DNA from: G963678255 sp963678255 | GTDB taxonomy: Bacteria; Cloacimonadota; Cloacimonadia; Cloacimonadales; WRIO01 | Direction of reading: 5' to 3' | DNA length: 64,000 nucleotides | Assembly: GCA_963678255.2 (NCBI GenBank) | Contig: CAXXTW010000001.1 | Coordinates: forward strand, 1,240,001-1,304,000 | Shown: in pieces, positions 8,034 to 17,869 of the stretch | Layout of the letters: each line of letters opens with the position of its first letter | Position numbering within the stretch: the first letter of the stretch is position 1 | Program-made: the position numbers and the translations under genes | The notes under the pieces: model-generated | What the model saw: only the letters and a program-made list of their open reading frames with translations | Told to the model about the DNA's origin: nothing | Databases searched by the model: none

Positions 8034-10939
8034 TAAATCAGATTGATCTAATAAAGCTACTTTGTGTTCATAAAAATTATAATTATTATTATTATAAAAA
8101 AGAATATCAATCTGATGAAATAATCAATAGTCTTTACTTGAATAACCAAACAGAATTGAGTAATAGTATTTCAGGGAAGATAGTCACAAATTCAAAAGAG
8201 GTAACAAAAGGCGATATATTTGTCTGTATTAGTGGTTATTCTGTTGATGGTCACCAATTTGCTAAGAAAGCTGAAGAGCAAGGTGCCATACTCATCATTG
8301 CAGAAAAACGAGTAGAAGTCAATATTCCACAAATAATTGTTTTCAACAGCAGAATTGCAACAGCATTAAGTGCAAAATTATATTATCAAAATCCAACATC
8401 AAGATTTACATTAATTGGAATAACAGGGACAAATGGAAAAACTACCACTTCAACATTAATCATGAATATGTTGCTTTTATTTAATAAAAAAGTAGGAATG
8501 ATTGGTACTTTGGGATATTACATCAATGGAAAACAATATGAGTCTGAAAGAACTACTCCAGATATTTTAGATTTAAATCGAATCTTTAATCAAATGGTTG
8601 AAGCTGAAGTAGAATATGTCGTTATGGAAGTATCTTCTCATGCCATAGCATTAAACAGAGTTTATGGTTTAGAATTTGATATTGGTTGTTTTACTAATCT
8701 AACTCAGGATCATCTTGATTTTCACAAAACCATGAAGGATTATGAAGACACTAAATTTAAATTGTTTAGAATGATAGAAGATTATAAAGGTGTTTCGATA
8801 ATTAATATTGATGATAGAACAGGAAGGAAGTATTTCAATCAGATAAGTACAAAAAGAATAGGAATTACTCAAAGAAAGAGTATAGATCATAGATATATTA
8901 ATGAAGCAATTTATCATGTTCAAGATGTTAAACAGACTATCAAAGAAAGTAAATTTATATTAAAGAAGAATCTCAACGGTTTAGTTAATAATATAGAGTT
9001 AACTACAAATTTATCAGGTAGATATAACATTTATAATTTTGTAACTGCTTTAGCGGTTATAGATCAGATATTTCCCAATCTAACCATAAAAGAGTATGTT
9101 AATATTTCAATGAAAGCAAAAAGTGTAAAAGGAAGATTAGAGTCAGTTAGAAATACTCATGATATTGGAGTTTTTATAGATTATGCGCATACACCAGATG
9201 CACTAGAAAATGTATTACAAAATCTTAATGAATTTAAAAGAAATCGAATAATAACAGTTTTTGGAGCAGGTGGAGATAGAGATAAGGAAAAAAGACCATT
9301 AATGGGGAAGATAGCCATTGCTTATTCAGATTTAGTTATTGTAACCAATGATAATCCCCGAACAGAAAAACCAGAGAATATTATAAAAGAGATAGTCGAA
9401 CCCTTATCATATGAGGATTCTTTTATAATAATCAGTGATAGAAAATCAGCAATAGAATCTGCTATAAAACTAGCTCAACCAGATGACATCATTTTAATAG
9501 CCGGTAAAGGTCATGAATCCTATCAGGAAATCGAAGGAATCAAGTATCATTTTGATGATTATGAAGAAGCTGAATTGGCTTTATCTCAAAAGAAAAAAAC
9601 AGAACAAGATATTGATAAACTGGCAATTGCATTTGATATTCTAAATTTAGAAAAGATTTTAAGCATTAAAATAGATCATGACAATCTGCAGAGTATTAAG
9701 AAAATCACAACTGATTCAAGAAAAGCAGATCAAAATACATTGTTTATAGGGATTCAAGGAGAGCGTTTTGATGGAGGTCATTTTGCAGAAAGTGTATTGA
9801 CAGAGCCTTCAAATTGGGTGATTATAAACAAAAGTAATAATTTCAATCATTCTCATGCTTTTCAAGTTGAAGATTCACTAGTTTCATTATCATTGATTGC
9901 AAAGAAATATTTATCAATTTTTAATTTGAAAAAAATAGCTATAACAGGTAGTACAGGTAAAACAACAACAAAAGAATACATAAAAAACGTTTTGTCTGAA
10001 AAGTATCAGGTACTCAGTAATGTTGGTAATGAGAATAATCGAATAGGTGTTCCTCAGACGATTTTAAGAGCGAATCCCAATCATGAGGTAGCTGTTATTG
10101 AAATGGGCACAAATCAGTTTGGAGAGATAGACTCATTAGCTAGAATGATAACGCCTGATATTAGTATAATAACAAATATAGGGCCTTCACATTTAGAATA
10201 TCTAGGGGATGAAGAAGGTGTTTTACGAGAAAAAATTCAATTGTTTAATCATACCACTCAGGAAATTATTTATCCAGATCAAGACAAAAGGTTTAATAGT
10301 TATTTTTTAGCGGAGAGTTTAAAAAGAAATACATTTGGTTATACAGATTCAGCTGATTTTCAAATCAAAATAACTACCAGGACAGAGAGTGGAATGGAAT
10401 TTAGTTTAAATAATCAAAAATATACTATACCTGAAGATATATCATTTAAGGTTACCAATGCAAGTATATCAATAATCTGCGGATTGTTTTTAAAGTTAAC
10501 TAAAGAGGAAATTCAGAATGGATTAAATAAGCCCTTAGATTCAATAAACAGGATGCAAATTGAACACAAAGAGGAAAGAACCTATTTATTGGATTGTTAT
10601 AATGCAAATCCATTTTCAATGAAATATGCAATAGAATATTGGCATTCATTAAATCAAGATCAGGATCATTATTGTATTTTGGGGGATATGTTAGAATTAG
10701 GAGATAGATCATTAGAGTATCACGAACAAATTGGACGCCAATTAGAAGAATTATCGATTAAATCCGATCACATAATTACCATAGGGAAATTATCAAAAAA
10801 TTATGGTGGATCTATACATTTCGAAAAGGTAGAAGATTTAATTGAGAGTAATATTATAAAACAAATCGCTCAAAAATCAGTTATATTAATCAAAGCTTCC
10901 CATGGTATTCATTTAGAAAAAATATTTAAAAAGGAATAA
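8030..10939 (+). CDS. Bifunctional MurE-MurF fusion ligase
   Basis: One uninterrupted frame of about 969 residues carries two complete Mur ligases. The first (about 1-515) has the ATP loop GTNGKTT at 133-139 and the meso-diaminopimelate specificity motif DNPR at 441-444, so it is MurE adding meso-DAP. The second (about 530-969) has its own ATP loop GSTGKTT at 640-646 and MurF hallmarks such as NVGNENNRIGVP and VIEMGTNQFGEID; MurF adds D-Ala-D-Ala. The join is a short lysine/glutamate-rich linker near 515-530. I chose the ATG at 8030, which overlaps the PBP stop (ATGA) and has AGGTG ahead of it; an ATG at 8012 would add six residues. Confidence 0.95.
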   Translation: MINQIDLIKLLCVHKNYNYYYYKKEYQSDEIINSLYLNNQTELSNSISGKIVTNSKEVTKGDIFVCISGYSVDGHQFAKKAEEQGAILIIAEKRVEVNIPQIIVFNSRIATALSAKLYYQNPTSRFTLIGITGTNGKTTTSTLIMNMLLLFNKKVGMIGTLGYYINGKQYESERTTPDILDLNRIFNQMVEAEVEYVVMEVSSHAIALNRVYGLEFDIGCFTNLTQDHLDFHKTMKDYEDTKFKLFRMIEDYKGVSIINIDDRTGRKYFNQISTKRIGITQRKSIDHRYINEAIYHVQDVKQTIKESKFILKKNLNGLVNNIELTTNLSGRYNIYNFVTALAVIDQIFPNLTIKEYVNISMKAKSVKGRLESVRNTHDIGVFIDYAHTPDALENVLQNLNEFKRNRIITVFGAGGDRDKEKRPLMGKIAIAYSDLVIVTNDNPRTEKPENIIKEIVEPLSYEDSFIIISDRKSAIESAIKLAQPDDIILIAGKGHESYQEIEGIKYHFDDYEEAELALSQKKKTEQDIDKLAIAFDILNLEKILSIKIDHDNLQSIKKITTDSRKADQNTLFIGIQGERFDGGHFAESVLTEPSNWVIINKSNNFNHSHAFQVEDSLVSLSLIAKKYLSIFNLKKIAITGSTGKTTTKEYIKNVLSEKYQVLSNVGNENNRIGVPQTILRANPNHEVAVIEMGTNQFGEIDSLARMITPDISIITNIGPSHLEYLGDEEGVLREKIQLFNHTTQEIIYPDQDKRFNSYFLAESLKRNTFGYTDSADFQIKITTRTESGMEFSLNNQKYTIPEDISFKVTNASISIICGLFLKLTKEEIQNGLNKPLDSINRMQIEHKEERTYLLDCYNANPFSMKYAIEYWHSLNQDQDHYCILGDMLELGDRSLEYHEQIGRQLEELSIKSDHIITIGKLSKNYGGSIHFEKVEDLIESNIIKQIAQKSVILIKASHGIHLEKIFKKE

Positions 10940-10941
10940 TT

Positions 10942-12042
10942 ATGTTTTATCATTTATTTTATCCGTTAGCTCAGTATCATATATTTTTTAATGTCTTTCG
11001 ATACATTACTTTTCGTGCTGTAGCTGCTTTTATTACATCATTGTTATTTTCTTTTTTTATAGGGCCCAAGATAATAAGAGTTTTAAAAAATCATAAAGCT
11101 GTTGAGATGATAAATGAGTATGTTCCTGAGAGTCATAAAACAAAAGCAGGTACACCAACAATGGGAGGATTGATAATATTATCAGGGATATTGTTATCTA
11201 CTCTTTTATGGAATAATTTGTTAAACACCTATATTTTATTATGTTTATTAACTGTTTTATGGTTAGGTGGATTAGGTTTTTTAGATGATTATTTAAAGAA
11301 TTTTAAAAACGAAAAAAAGGGACTCGTTGCTAAATATAAATTATTGGGTCAAATAACGTTAGGGATTATTCTTTCTTGTGCATTATATTTTTTTCCTGAA
11401 AACAATGGTATAAGTAATATTGGACTCCCTTTTTTTAAACATTCATTTATTTATCTTTCCTGGGGATTTATTCCTTTTGTAATATTTATGATCGTTGGAA
11501 CATCGAACGCAGTTAATCTTACAGATGGTTTGGATGGATTAGCTGCAGGAACAATATCAATTGCAACATTTGGATTGGGAGTCATGGCATATCTTAAAGG
11601 TAATTATGTAATTGCCCGTTATTTAAATTTAGAATTTATACAAGAAGCAGGAGAGATTACGATTTTTACTTCATCGGTGATTGGTACAACTTTAGGTTTT
11701 TTGTGGTTTAATACAAAACCTGCACAAATCTTTATGGGAGATACAGGTTCATTAACGTTAGGCGGGTTATTAGCATTGATATCAGTTGTTTTGAGAGAAG
11801 AACTATTTTTTGTGATCATTGGAGGGATTTTTATTGCTGAAGCAATGTCTTCAATCATACAACGTTATTATTTTAAATACACAAGAATAAAAACAGGAGC
11901 AGGAATCAGATTTTTCAAAAAAGCTCCTTTGCACCATCATTATGAAATGAAAGGTTTATCAGAGGAAAAGATTGTAATCAGATTTTGGATCATAGCAATA
12001 TTATTGGTTGCTATAGGTTTAGCAACATTAAAGTTGAGGTAG
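10942..12042 (+). CDS. mraY: Phospho-MurNAc-pentapeptide translocase MraY
   Basis: The 366-residue polytopic membrane protein has about ten hydrophobic segments. Active-site motifs are LGFLDDYLKN, NLTDGLDGLA and MGDTGSL, with the MraY-type HHHYEMKG loop (PLHHHYEMKGLSEEK) near the C-terminus that separates it from WecA-type enzymes. It transfers phospho-MurNAc-pentapeptide to undecaprenyl phosphate, forming lipid I. It starts 2 nt after the murE-murF stop with AAGGAA as ribosome site, so it directly follows the enzyme that completes its substrate. Confidence 0.96.
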   Translation: MFYHLFYPLAQYHIFFNVFRYITFRAVAAFITSLLFSFFIGPKIIRVLKNHKAVEMINEYVPESHKTKAGTPTMGGLIILSGILLSTLLWNNLLNTYILLCLLTVLWLGGLGFLDDYLKNFKNEKKGLVAKYKLLGQITLGIILSCALYFFPENNGISNIGLPFFKHSFIYLSWGFIPFVIFMIVGTSNAVNLTDGLDGLAAGTISIATFGLGVMAYLKGNYVIARYLNLEFIQEAGEITIFTSSVIGTTLGFLWFNTKPAQIFMGDTGSLTLGGLLALISVVLREELFFVIIGGIFIAEAMSSIIQRYYFKYTRIKTGAGIRFFKKAPLHHHYEMKGLSEEKIVIRFWIIAILLVAIGLATLKLR

Positions 12043-12046
12043 AAAA

Positions 12047-13378
12047 ATGGATTTTAAGAAAGATAAATTTGCAATTATTGGTATGGCAAGAAGCGGTATT
12101 TCAGCTGCATATAAGATTAAGAAGTACAATGGAAAGTTATTTTTAAGCGATTCAAAAAAAGAAGAAGAAATCGAGAATTCAGATAAGATAAAGGAAGATT
12201 TTGATTGTGAGTTTGGAGGGAATACAGATAAAGTTTTAGACTATGATGTTATCATAGTAAGCCCAGGTGTTCCATTGAACATACCCATTTTAGAGAAAGC
12301 TAGACAGTTAAACAAGTCAATTATCAGTGAAATAGAATTTGCTTACAAATTAACACATCCCAAAAGTAAAATCATAGCGGTTACTGGATCTAATGGTAAG
12401 AGCACCACCGTTTCATTAATTTATCATTTATTAAAAAATGCAGGTTTTTGTGTTTTATTAGCAGGGAATATAGGAGATGCTTTTAGCAGTTTTGATATAG
12501 AAGAGAAATATGATTGGATAATATTAGAACTCAGCAGTTTTCAATTAGATTTAATCGAATTATTTAATCCTGACATAGCCATATTAATGAATATTACTCC
12601 TGATCATTTGTATAGATATGATAGTTTTGATCATTATGCTTTATCTAAATTTAGAATGTTTATGAATCACAGTCCTAAACACACATCTATTCTTTTTCAT
12701 GATGATGCAACGATCAATAAGTATTCACATTTAATCAAATCAGAAATATTATGGTTTTCATTAGCAAAGCATGATGATGCATATTATGAAAATGGTTTTA
12801 TATATTTTAAAAACAATATCATTCCTCCATTAAATGTAAGAGAAATGCCAATAAAAGGTCCACATAATTATTGTAATATGATGGCAGCAGTATTAGCCGT
12901 AAAAGACATTATTAGTGATAAAAATGTATTGTTGGAAGGTTTAAAAACTTTTCAATCTTTATCTCATCGATTAGAGCCAGTGCGAGTATTAAATGGGATT
13001 AGTTTTATAAATGATTCCAAAGCTACAAATACAGATTCTGTAAGATTTGCATTACGATCTTTTGATCAACCGATAAGAATAATCATGGGTGGGTCAGACA
13101 AAGGAGAAGATTTTTCAATTTTGAATGATGAACTAAAAGCGAATGCTAAAAAAGTGTATTTAGTGGGAGCTACCAAAGACAAGATGATAAAGGCTTTTAC
13201 AGGAGTAGTTGAATTAGAGGTTTTTAATGATTTTCAAACTTGTATAGAAAAAGCTTACAATGATTCTGAAGAAGGTGATTATGTAGTCTTATCACCAGCA
13301 TGTGCTAGTTTTGATATGTTTAAGAATTACGAAGACAGAGGTGACACCTTCAAACAAATCGTGGAGAGTTTAGAATAA
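12047..13378 (+). CDS. murD: UDP-N-acetylmuramoyl-L-alanine--D-glutamate ligase MurD
   Basis: The 443-residue cytoplasmic ligase has a Rossmann-like N-terminal domain (FAIIGMARSGISAAYKI), the ATP loop GSNGKSTTVSLI near residue 114, the central-domain ITPDHLYRYDS and the C-terminal-domain sequences FINDSKATNTDS and IMGGSDKGEDF. Length and motif order match MurD, which adds D-glutamate to UDP-MurNAc-L-Ala. It is spaced 4 nt from mraY with a GAGG ribosome site, and its stop shares bases with the ftsW start. Confidence 0.95.
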   Translation: MDFKKDKFAIIGMARSGISAAYKIKKYNGKLFLSDSKKEEEIENSDKIKEDFDCEFGGNTDKVLDYDVIIVSPGVPLNIPILEKARQLNKSIISEIEFAYKLTHPKSKIIAVTGSNGKSTTVSLIYHLLKNAGFCVLLAGNIGDAFSSFDIEEKYDWIILELSSFQLDLIELFNPDIAILMNITPDHLYRYDSFDHYALSKFRMFMNHSPKHTSILFHDDATINKYSHLIKSEILWFSLAKHDDAYYENGFIYFKNNIIPPLNVREMPIKGPHNYCNMMAAVLAVKDIISDKNVLLEGLKTFQSLSHRLEPVRVLNGISFINDSKATNTDSVRFALRSFDQPIRIIMGGSDKGEDFSILNDELKANAKKVYLVGATKDKMIKAFTGVVELEVFNDFQTCIEKAYNDSEEGDYVVLSPACASFDMFKNYEDRGDTFKQIVESLE

Positions 13379-14553
13379 TGGGCTTAAATCTGTTTAAAAC
13401 AAAAGAAAAGACTCATGAGTTATTTGTATCTTTTGATATGCATATCTTTATAATTACCATAATGCTCATGTTATTTGGATTGTTTATTCAATTGAATATA
13501 GGCTCATCAAGAGGGACTGAACATTCATTACAATTTTTTAATAAGCAATTACTTTTTTTTGCTGTTTCTTTGCCAATAATTGTATTTATTGGGAAATCAA
13601 TAAAGCTTATAAATTTTCTACATAAACATGTTTTTCTGTTATTGATATTAAATATATTTCTGTTATTGGCAGTTTTATTAATAGGAACGACAACAAAAGG
13701 TGGAACCCGTTGGATACGATTTGGGAGTATCGGAGTACAACCCAGTATGATTGCTTCAACAATTCTAATCATTTACATCTCAAAGATTATTGAAAAGAAA
13801 CAAAATTGTATATCTCAAAGCACATTTCTAAATTTTCTCAAAGATTTTTCACCGATTATAATTCTATCAATAATAGTGTTTGGATTAGTATTATGGGAAA
13901 AGCATTTAAGTACTTTAGTTGTTTTAGGGGCAACAATATTTGGAATGCTTTTTGTTGCAAATATTCGTTTTAGTACATTAATAAGCATAATTTTGGTAGT
14001 ATTAATATTATTTGTAGCAGTATTAAAAATGGGTGATTCATATCGTTCATCTCGAATGGACATTTATTCAAAGTATTCACTATTTTATAAATTATTTGGT
14101 CAGTCAAAAGAAAAAGAGAATATTAATGATTATCAGGTGAAGGAAAGTTTAACAGCCTTGTCCAGTGGACATATCTTTGGAACTGGAGTCTCAAAAGGCA
14201 GAGCTAAACATTATTTTCTCCCAGATGCAAAATCAGATTATGTGTTTGCTGTGATAGGCGAGCAGTTTGGTTTTATAGGAGCAATTTTAATACTGATCAC
14301 TTTTGTATATTTGTTTTTAAGGTCTTGGAAAGTATCTTGGAATACACATAGTATCTTTACTAAAATGATAGGTATGGGTGTTTCTTTAAATATATTTTTT
14401 ACAGCCATGGTAAATATTGGGGTTGCAATATCAGCAATACCTCCCACTGGGTTAACACTACCATTTATTAGTTATGGTGGCTCTTCCATGTTAATGAATG
14501 CGGTAAATATTGGAATAATTTTAAATTTAAGTTCAAAAAGAAAGGTCATATAG
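13378..14553 (+). CDS. ftsW: Septal peptidoglycan glycosyltransferase FtsW (SEDS family)
   Basis: The 391-residue protein has about ten membrane segments and SEDS-family landmarks: TTTKGGTRWIRFG near 100, KSDYVFAVIGEQFGFIGA near 282 and the C-terminal ISAIPPTGLTLPFISYGGSS. FtsW polymerises lipid II at the septum with its cognate class B PBP, encoded by the fourth gene of this operon. Its placement between murD and murG is the classical dcw order. It overlaps the murD stop (TAATG) and abuts murG. Confidence 0.95.
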   Translation: MGLNLFKTKEKTHELFVSFDMHIFIITIMLMLFGLFIQLNIGSSRGTEHSLQFFNKQLLFFAVSLPIIVFIGKSIKLINFLHKHVFLLLILNIFLLLAVLLIGTTTKGGTRWIRFGSIGVQPSMIASTILIIYISKIIEKKQNCISQSTFLNFLKDFSPIIILSIIVFGLVLWEKHLSTLVVLGATIFGMLFVANIRFSTLISIILVVLILFVAVLKMGDSYRSSRMDIYSKYSLFYKLFGQSKEKENINDYQVKESLTALSSGHIFGTGVSKGRAKHYFLPDAKSDYVFAVIGEQFGFIGAILILITFVYLFLRSWKVSWNTHSIFTKMIGMGVSLNIFFTAMVNIGVAISAIPPTGLTLPFISYGGSSMLMNAVNIGIILNLSSKRKVI

Positions 14554-15639
14554 ATGTCAAAATTTTCTTTAAGAGTAATAGTCTCGGGTGGAGGAACAGG
14601 TGGGCATATCATACCAGCTCTAGCATTAGCAAAAGAGTTGATCAGTCTTGGTAATGAAGTTTTATATATAGGTAATAAATACAGTTTAGAAGAGAAAATG
14701 TGTCATGAAAATAATATTCCTTTTTTTTCAATCAATGTTCAAAAACTATATAGAAGTTTTACTTTAAAACATATTAAATTTCCTTTTAAATTAATCGTAA
14801 GTTTTATAGATTGCATAAAACAGATTAGAAAGTATAGGCCCTCAGCATTTATTGGAACAGGTGGTTTTGTTTGCGGACCAGCTGGGATCGCTTCTTTACT
14901 TTTAAATATTCCAGTTTATATTCAAGAACAAAATTGTTATCCAGGAATAACTACTAGATTTTTAGGTTATTTTGGGGAAAGAATATTTTTAGCATCAAAA
15001 GATGTATATGGATTATTTAATGAAAAAAAAACAATAATTTCAGGGAATCCGATTTTAACAGAAAAACTCAAATCAGAAGAAAAGATAGACTTTAATTCTT
15101 ATGGTTTGGTTGAAAGTAGTAAAAAAATACTTATTATTGGAGGAAGCCAAGGATCATTATTTTTAAATAATCTAATATTAAGTCATTATGATGCAATTTT
15201 AGAAATAGGTTATGAGATAATTTGGCAAACTGGTTCTCTACATTTAAAAAGTGTAAAAGCACAACTGAAAGACAGAAAAGGAATTTATTGTTTTGATTTT
15301 TCAACTGAGATGCACAAGATATATAATTCAGTTCATCTTGCCATTGGACGAGCTGGTGCTTTAACAATTTCTGAATTGGAAATGAAAGCAATACCTGCAA
15401 TACTTATTCCCTTGCCAACAGCAGCTGGAAATCATCAATATTATAATGCTCTTGAATTTCAGAAAAGAGGGCTGGGGTTAGTGTTAGAACAGAAAAGTAA
15501 GGGCTTATTTATGAGGAATCTTGAATTTCTTATTGAGAGTTTGCCTCAATATAAATCAAATTTTAAAAAATCACTTCATGAAGACGCTTCAGAACGAATT
15601 ATAAAAATAATAATGAAAGATCAGGTTGAGAGGATATAA
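14554..15639 (+). CDS. murG: Lipid II synthase MurG
   Basis: The 361-residue GT28-family glycosyltransferase has the N-terminal glycine loop GGGTGGHIIPALALAKEL, a second G-rich loop IIGGSQGSLFLN, and the UDP-GlcNAc-binding region GRAGALTISELEMKAIP followed by LPTAAGNHQYYNA. It transfers GlcNAc onto lipid I at the inner face of the membrane. The start directly follows the ftsW stop, with GAAAGG as the likely ribosome site inside the ftsW end, and its stop overlaps the murC start. Confidence 0.96.
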   Translation: MSKFSLRVIVSGGGTGGHIIPALALAKELISLGNEVLYIGNKYSLEEKMCHENNIPFFSINVQKLYRSFTLKHIKFPFKLIVSFIDCIKQIRKYRPSAFIGTGGFVCGPAGIASLLLNIPVYIQEQNCYPGITTRFLGYFGERIFLASKDVYGLFNEKKTIISGNPILTEKLKSEEKIDFNSYGLVESSKKILIIGGSQGSLFLNNLILSHYDAILEIGYEIIWQTGSLHLKSVKAQLKDRKGIYCFDFSTEMHKIYNSVHLAIGRAGALTISELEMKAIPAILIPLPTAAGNHQYYNALEFQKRGLGLVLEQKSKGLFMRNLEFLIESLPQYKSNFKKSLHEDASERIIKIIMKDQVERI

Positions 15640-17006
15640 TGTTAGGGAAAACAAAGAAGTTACATTTTGTCGGTATTGGTGGAATTGGGATGAGTGGAAT
15701 AGCAGAATTTCTCTTAAATCATGGTTTTGAAATCTCAGGTTCTGATATGCAAACTTCAGAAATTACCAAGTATTTACAATCAAAGGGAGCTAAGATTTCA
15801 CAGGGTCATAACCCTGAATTGATACATGATGTTGATGTAGTGGTAAAATCATCTGCAGTTTCAAATGAAAATCCTGAAATTAGATATGCACTCTCTCAAA
15901 AAATACCGGTAATAAGAAGAGCAGAAATGCTCGCTGAATTAATGCGGATGTCATATGGTATCGGAATAGCTGGGACACATGGGAAGACCACCAGCACCTC
16001 ATTGGTTGGTATGGTGCTTAGTTCAGCTCAATTAGATCCTACTGTTATTGTAGGTGGCAAAGTAATGAATTTTGGTACAAACAGTCGATTGGGTTCTGGC
16101 GAGTATATTGTTGTTGAAGCAGATGAATATGATCGATCATTTTTAACACTTACTCCAATTATTGCAGCTGTGACAAATATTGAAGCAGATCATCTTGATT
16201 GTTATACAAATTTAGCAGATATAAAAAACGCGTTTATTCAGTTTTGTAATAAAGTACCTTTTTTTGGTTGTGTTGTTGCATGTTTAGACGATATTGGTGT
16301 ACAATCAATTTTACCAGAAATAAATAAAAGAATTATTACCTATGGATTAAGCAGACAGGCAGATGTACGTGCAGTTAATATAAAAACAGAGAATTTTCGA
16401 ACAAAATTTGATGTTTTATTTAGAGAATACAATTTAGGAACTATTCATTTAAGTCTAATTGGACAGCATAACATTCAGAATGCATTATTATCAATTTCTA
16501 TAGGAATAGAAATGGATTTACCTTTTGAAAAGATACAGGAAGGACTTTCAGAATTTAAGGGTGTTTATAGGCGCTTTGAATTTAAGGGAGAAAAGAGTTT
16601 GATAAAAATATTTGATGATTATGCTCATCATCCTACCGAGATAATCGCAACATTAAGCGGTGTGAGACAGCAGACAAACAATAGAATATTAGTTCTTTTT
16701 CAGCCCCATTTATTTTCAAGAACAAGAGATTTTTATGAAGAATTTGGACGATCTTTTTATCATGCAGACTTACTATTTGTGTCACCAATATTTCCCGCTC
16801 GAGAGGTCGAAATTGAAGGTGTAAATGGCAAACTAATTACTGATGCGGCCATTCAATCTGGTCATCATCATGTGCACTATATAGAAAATAATAAAGATAT
16901 CGTTGAAACAATCTTAGATCATTTACAATCAGGCGATATCTTGATAACAATGGGTGCCGGTGATGTCTATAAGTATGGTTTAGAAATATTAGAGAGAATT
17001 CAATGA
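15639..17006 (+). CDS. murC: UDP-N-acetylmuramate--L-alanine ligase MurC
   Basis: The 455-residue ligase begins with a dinucleotide-fold motif (HFVGIGGIGMSGIAEFLL) and has the ATP loop GTHGKTTSTSLVG near residue 111. Further motifs are VVEADEYDRSFL, NIEADHLDCY and, in the C-terminal domain, FDDYAHHPTEI and LFQPHLFSRT. It commits UDP-MurNAc to stem-peptide synthesis. GAGAGGATAT precedes the start. The end overlaps murB by 4 nt, so these two enzymes, which handle successive intermediates, are translationally coupled. Confidence 0.96.
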   Translation: MLGKTKKLHFVGIGGIGMSGIAEFLLNHGFEISGSDMQTSEITKYLQSKGAKISQGHNPELIHDVDVVVKSSAVSNENPEIRYALSQKIPVIRRAEMLAELMRMSYGIGIAGTHGKTTSTSLVGMVLSSAQLDPTVIVGGKVMNFGTNSRLGSGEYIVVEADEYDRSFLTLTPIIAAVTNIEADHLDCYTNLADIKNAFIQFCNKVPFFGCVVACLDDIGVQSILPEINKRIITYGLSRQADVRAVNIKTENFRTKFDVLFREYNLGTIHLSLIGQHNIQNALLSISIGIEMDLPFEKIQEGLSEFKGVYRRFEFKGEKSLIKIFDDYAHHPTEIIATLSGVRQQTNNRILVLFQPHLFSRTRDFYEEFGRSFYHADLLFVSPIFPAREVEIEGVNGKLITDAAIQSGHHHVHYIENNKDIVETILDHLQSGDILITMGAGDVYKYGLEILERIQ

Positions 17007-17869
17007 GATTTCTAAATCATTCAGAGTATCCCCTAAATAAACTATCTCACATAAAAGTGGGAAGTAAAGCAGATTTTCTCTTTTTCCCTGAAGACCGTAT
17101 GCAATTGGCGGCAATACTAAGGTATTGCGAAGATGAAAGAAAAAATTATTATGCATTGGGAGGGGGAAGTAATACTCTGTTTGGAACCGTAACAAATACA
17201 GTAATAATTTCTGATCAAAAATTACCATGGAAGTGGGAACGCGAAGGAACTAATCTTATAGTCTCAGGTAATCATAATATAAATTATCTTCTTGTAAAAT
17301 CAGCTAAACTTGGATTAAAAGGTTTAGAGTTTTTATCAGGTATTCCTGCTCATGTGGGTGGATTGACTTTAATGAATGCAGGCGCTTATCAAAAAACGAT
17401 ATTTGATTATATAAATTGGATAAAAGTAGTTGATAGTAATGGAGAAAAAATATTATTAAAATCAGATATTGAATATAGCTATCGTTTTACAAACTTAAAA
17501 GGATTTATTACAGAAGTAAGTTTTACTTTAGAAGAGGATAATCCATCAGTAATAATTGAGAGAATTAGAGACTTTATTCAAAAAAGAAAATCATCCCAAC
17601 CACTAAATACACCAAATATTGGTTGTTTCTTTAAAAATCCGCACAATGAATCAGCAGGCAGGATGATTGATCAGGCTGGATTAAAAGGGTTTACAATCGG
17701 AGGCGCACAAATAAGCGAAAAACATGCAAATTTTATAATTAATAAAGGGAATGCAACAATAGATGATGTTTTAACTTTGATAGAAAATATAAAAAATGAA
17801 ATTTTTAAGAAATGTACTGTAGAATTAGAATTAGAAATTAAGGTACTTCATGAAGAAAAGAAATCGTAA
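17003..17869 (+). CDS. murB: UDP-N-acetylenolpyruvoylglucosamine reductase MurB (short type)
   Basis: The 288-residue FAD enzyme has the FAD-binding sequence YALGGGSNTLF, the SGIPAHVGGLTLMNAGAY loop, SYRFTNLKG and the C-terminal KHANFIINKGNATIDDV. The absence of the longer type I insert makes it type II. At the position where MurB usually has a serine proton donor (G-S-x-F-K-x-P), it reads GCFFKNP, so a cysteine replaces the serine. It reduces enolpyruvyl-UDP-GlcNAc to UDP-MurNAc. It overlaps murC upstream and ftsQ downstream (20 nt). No ddl follows, unlike many dcw clusters. Confidence 0.94.
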   Translation: MRFLNHSEYPLNKLSHIKVGSKADFLFFPEDRMQLAAILRYCEDERKNYYALGGGSNTLFGTVTNTVIISDQKLPWKWEREGTNLIVSGNHNINYLLVKSAKLGLKGLEFLSGIPAHVGGLTLMNAGAYQKTIFDYINWIKVVDSNGEKILLKSDIEYSYRFTNLKGFITEVSFTLEEDNPSVIIERIRDFIQKRKSSQPLNTPNIGCFFKNPHNESAGRMIDQAGLKGFTIGGAQISEKHANFIINKGNATIDDVLTLIENIKNEIFKKCTVELELEIKVLHEEKKS

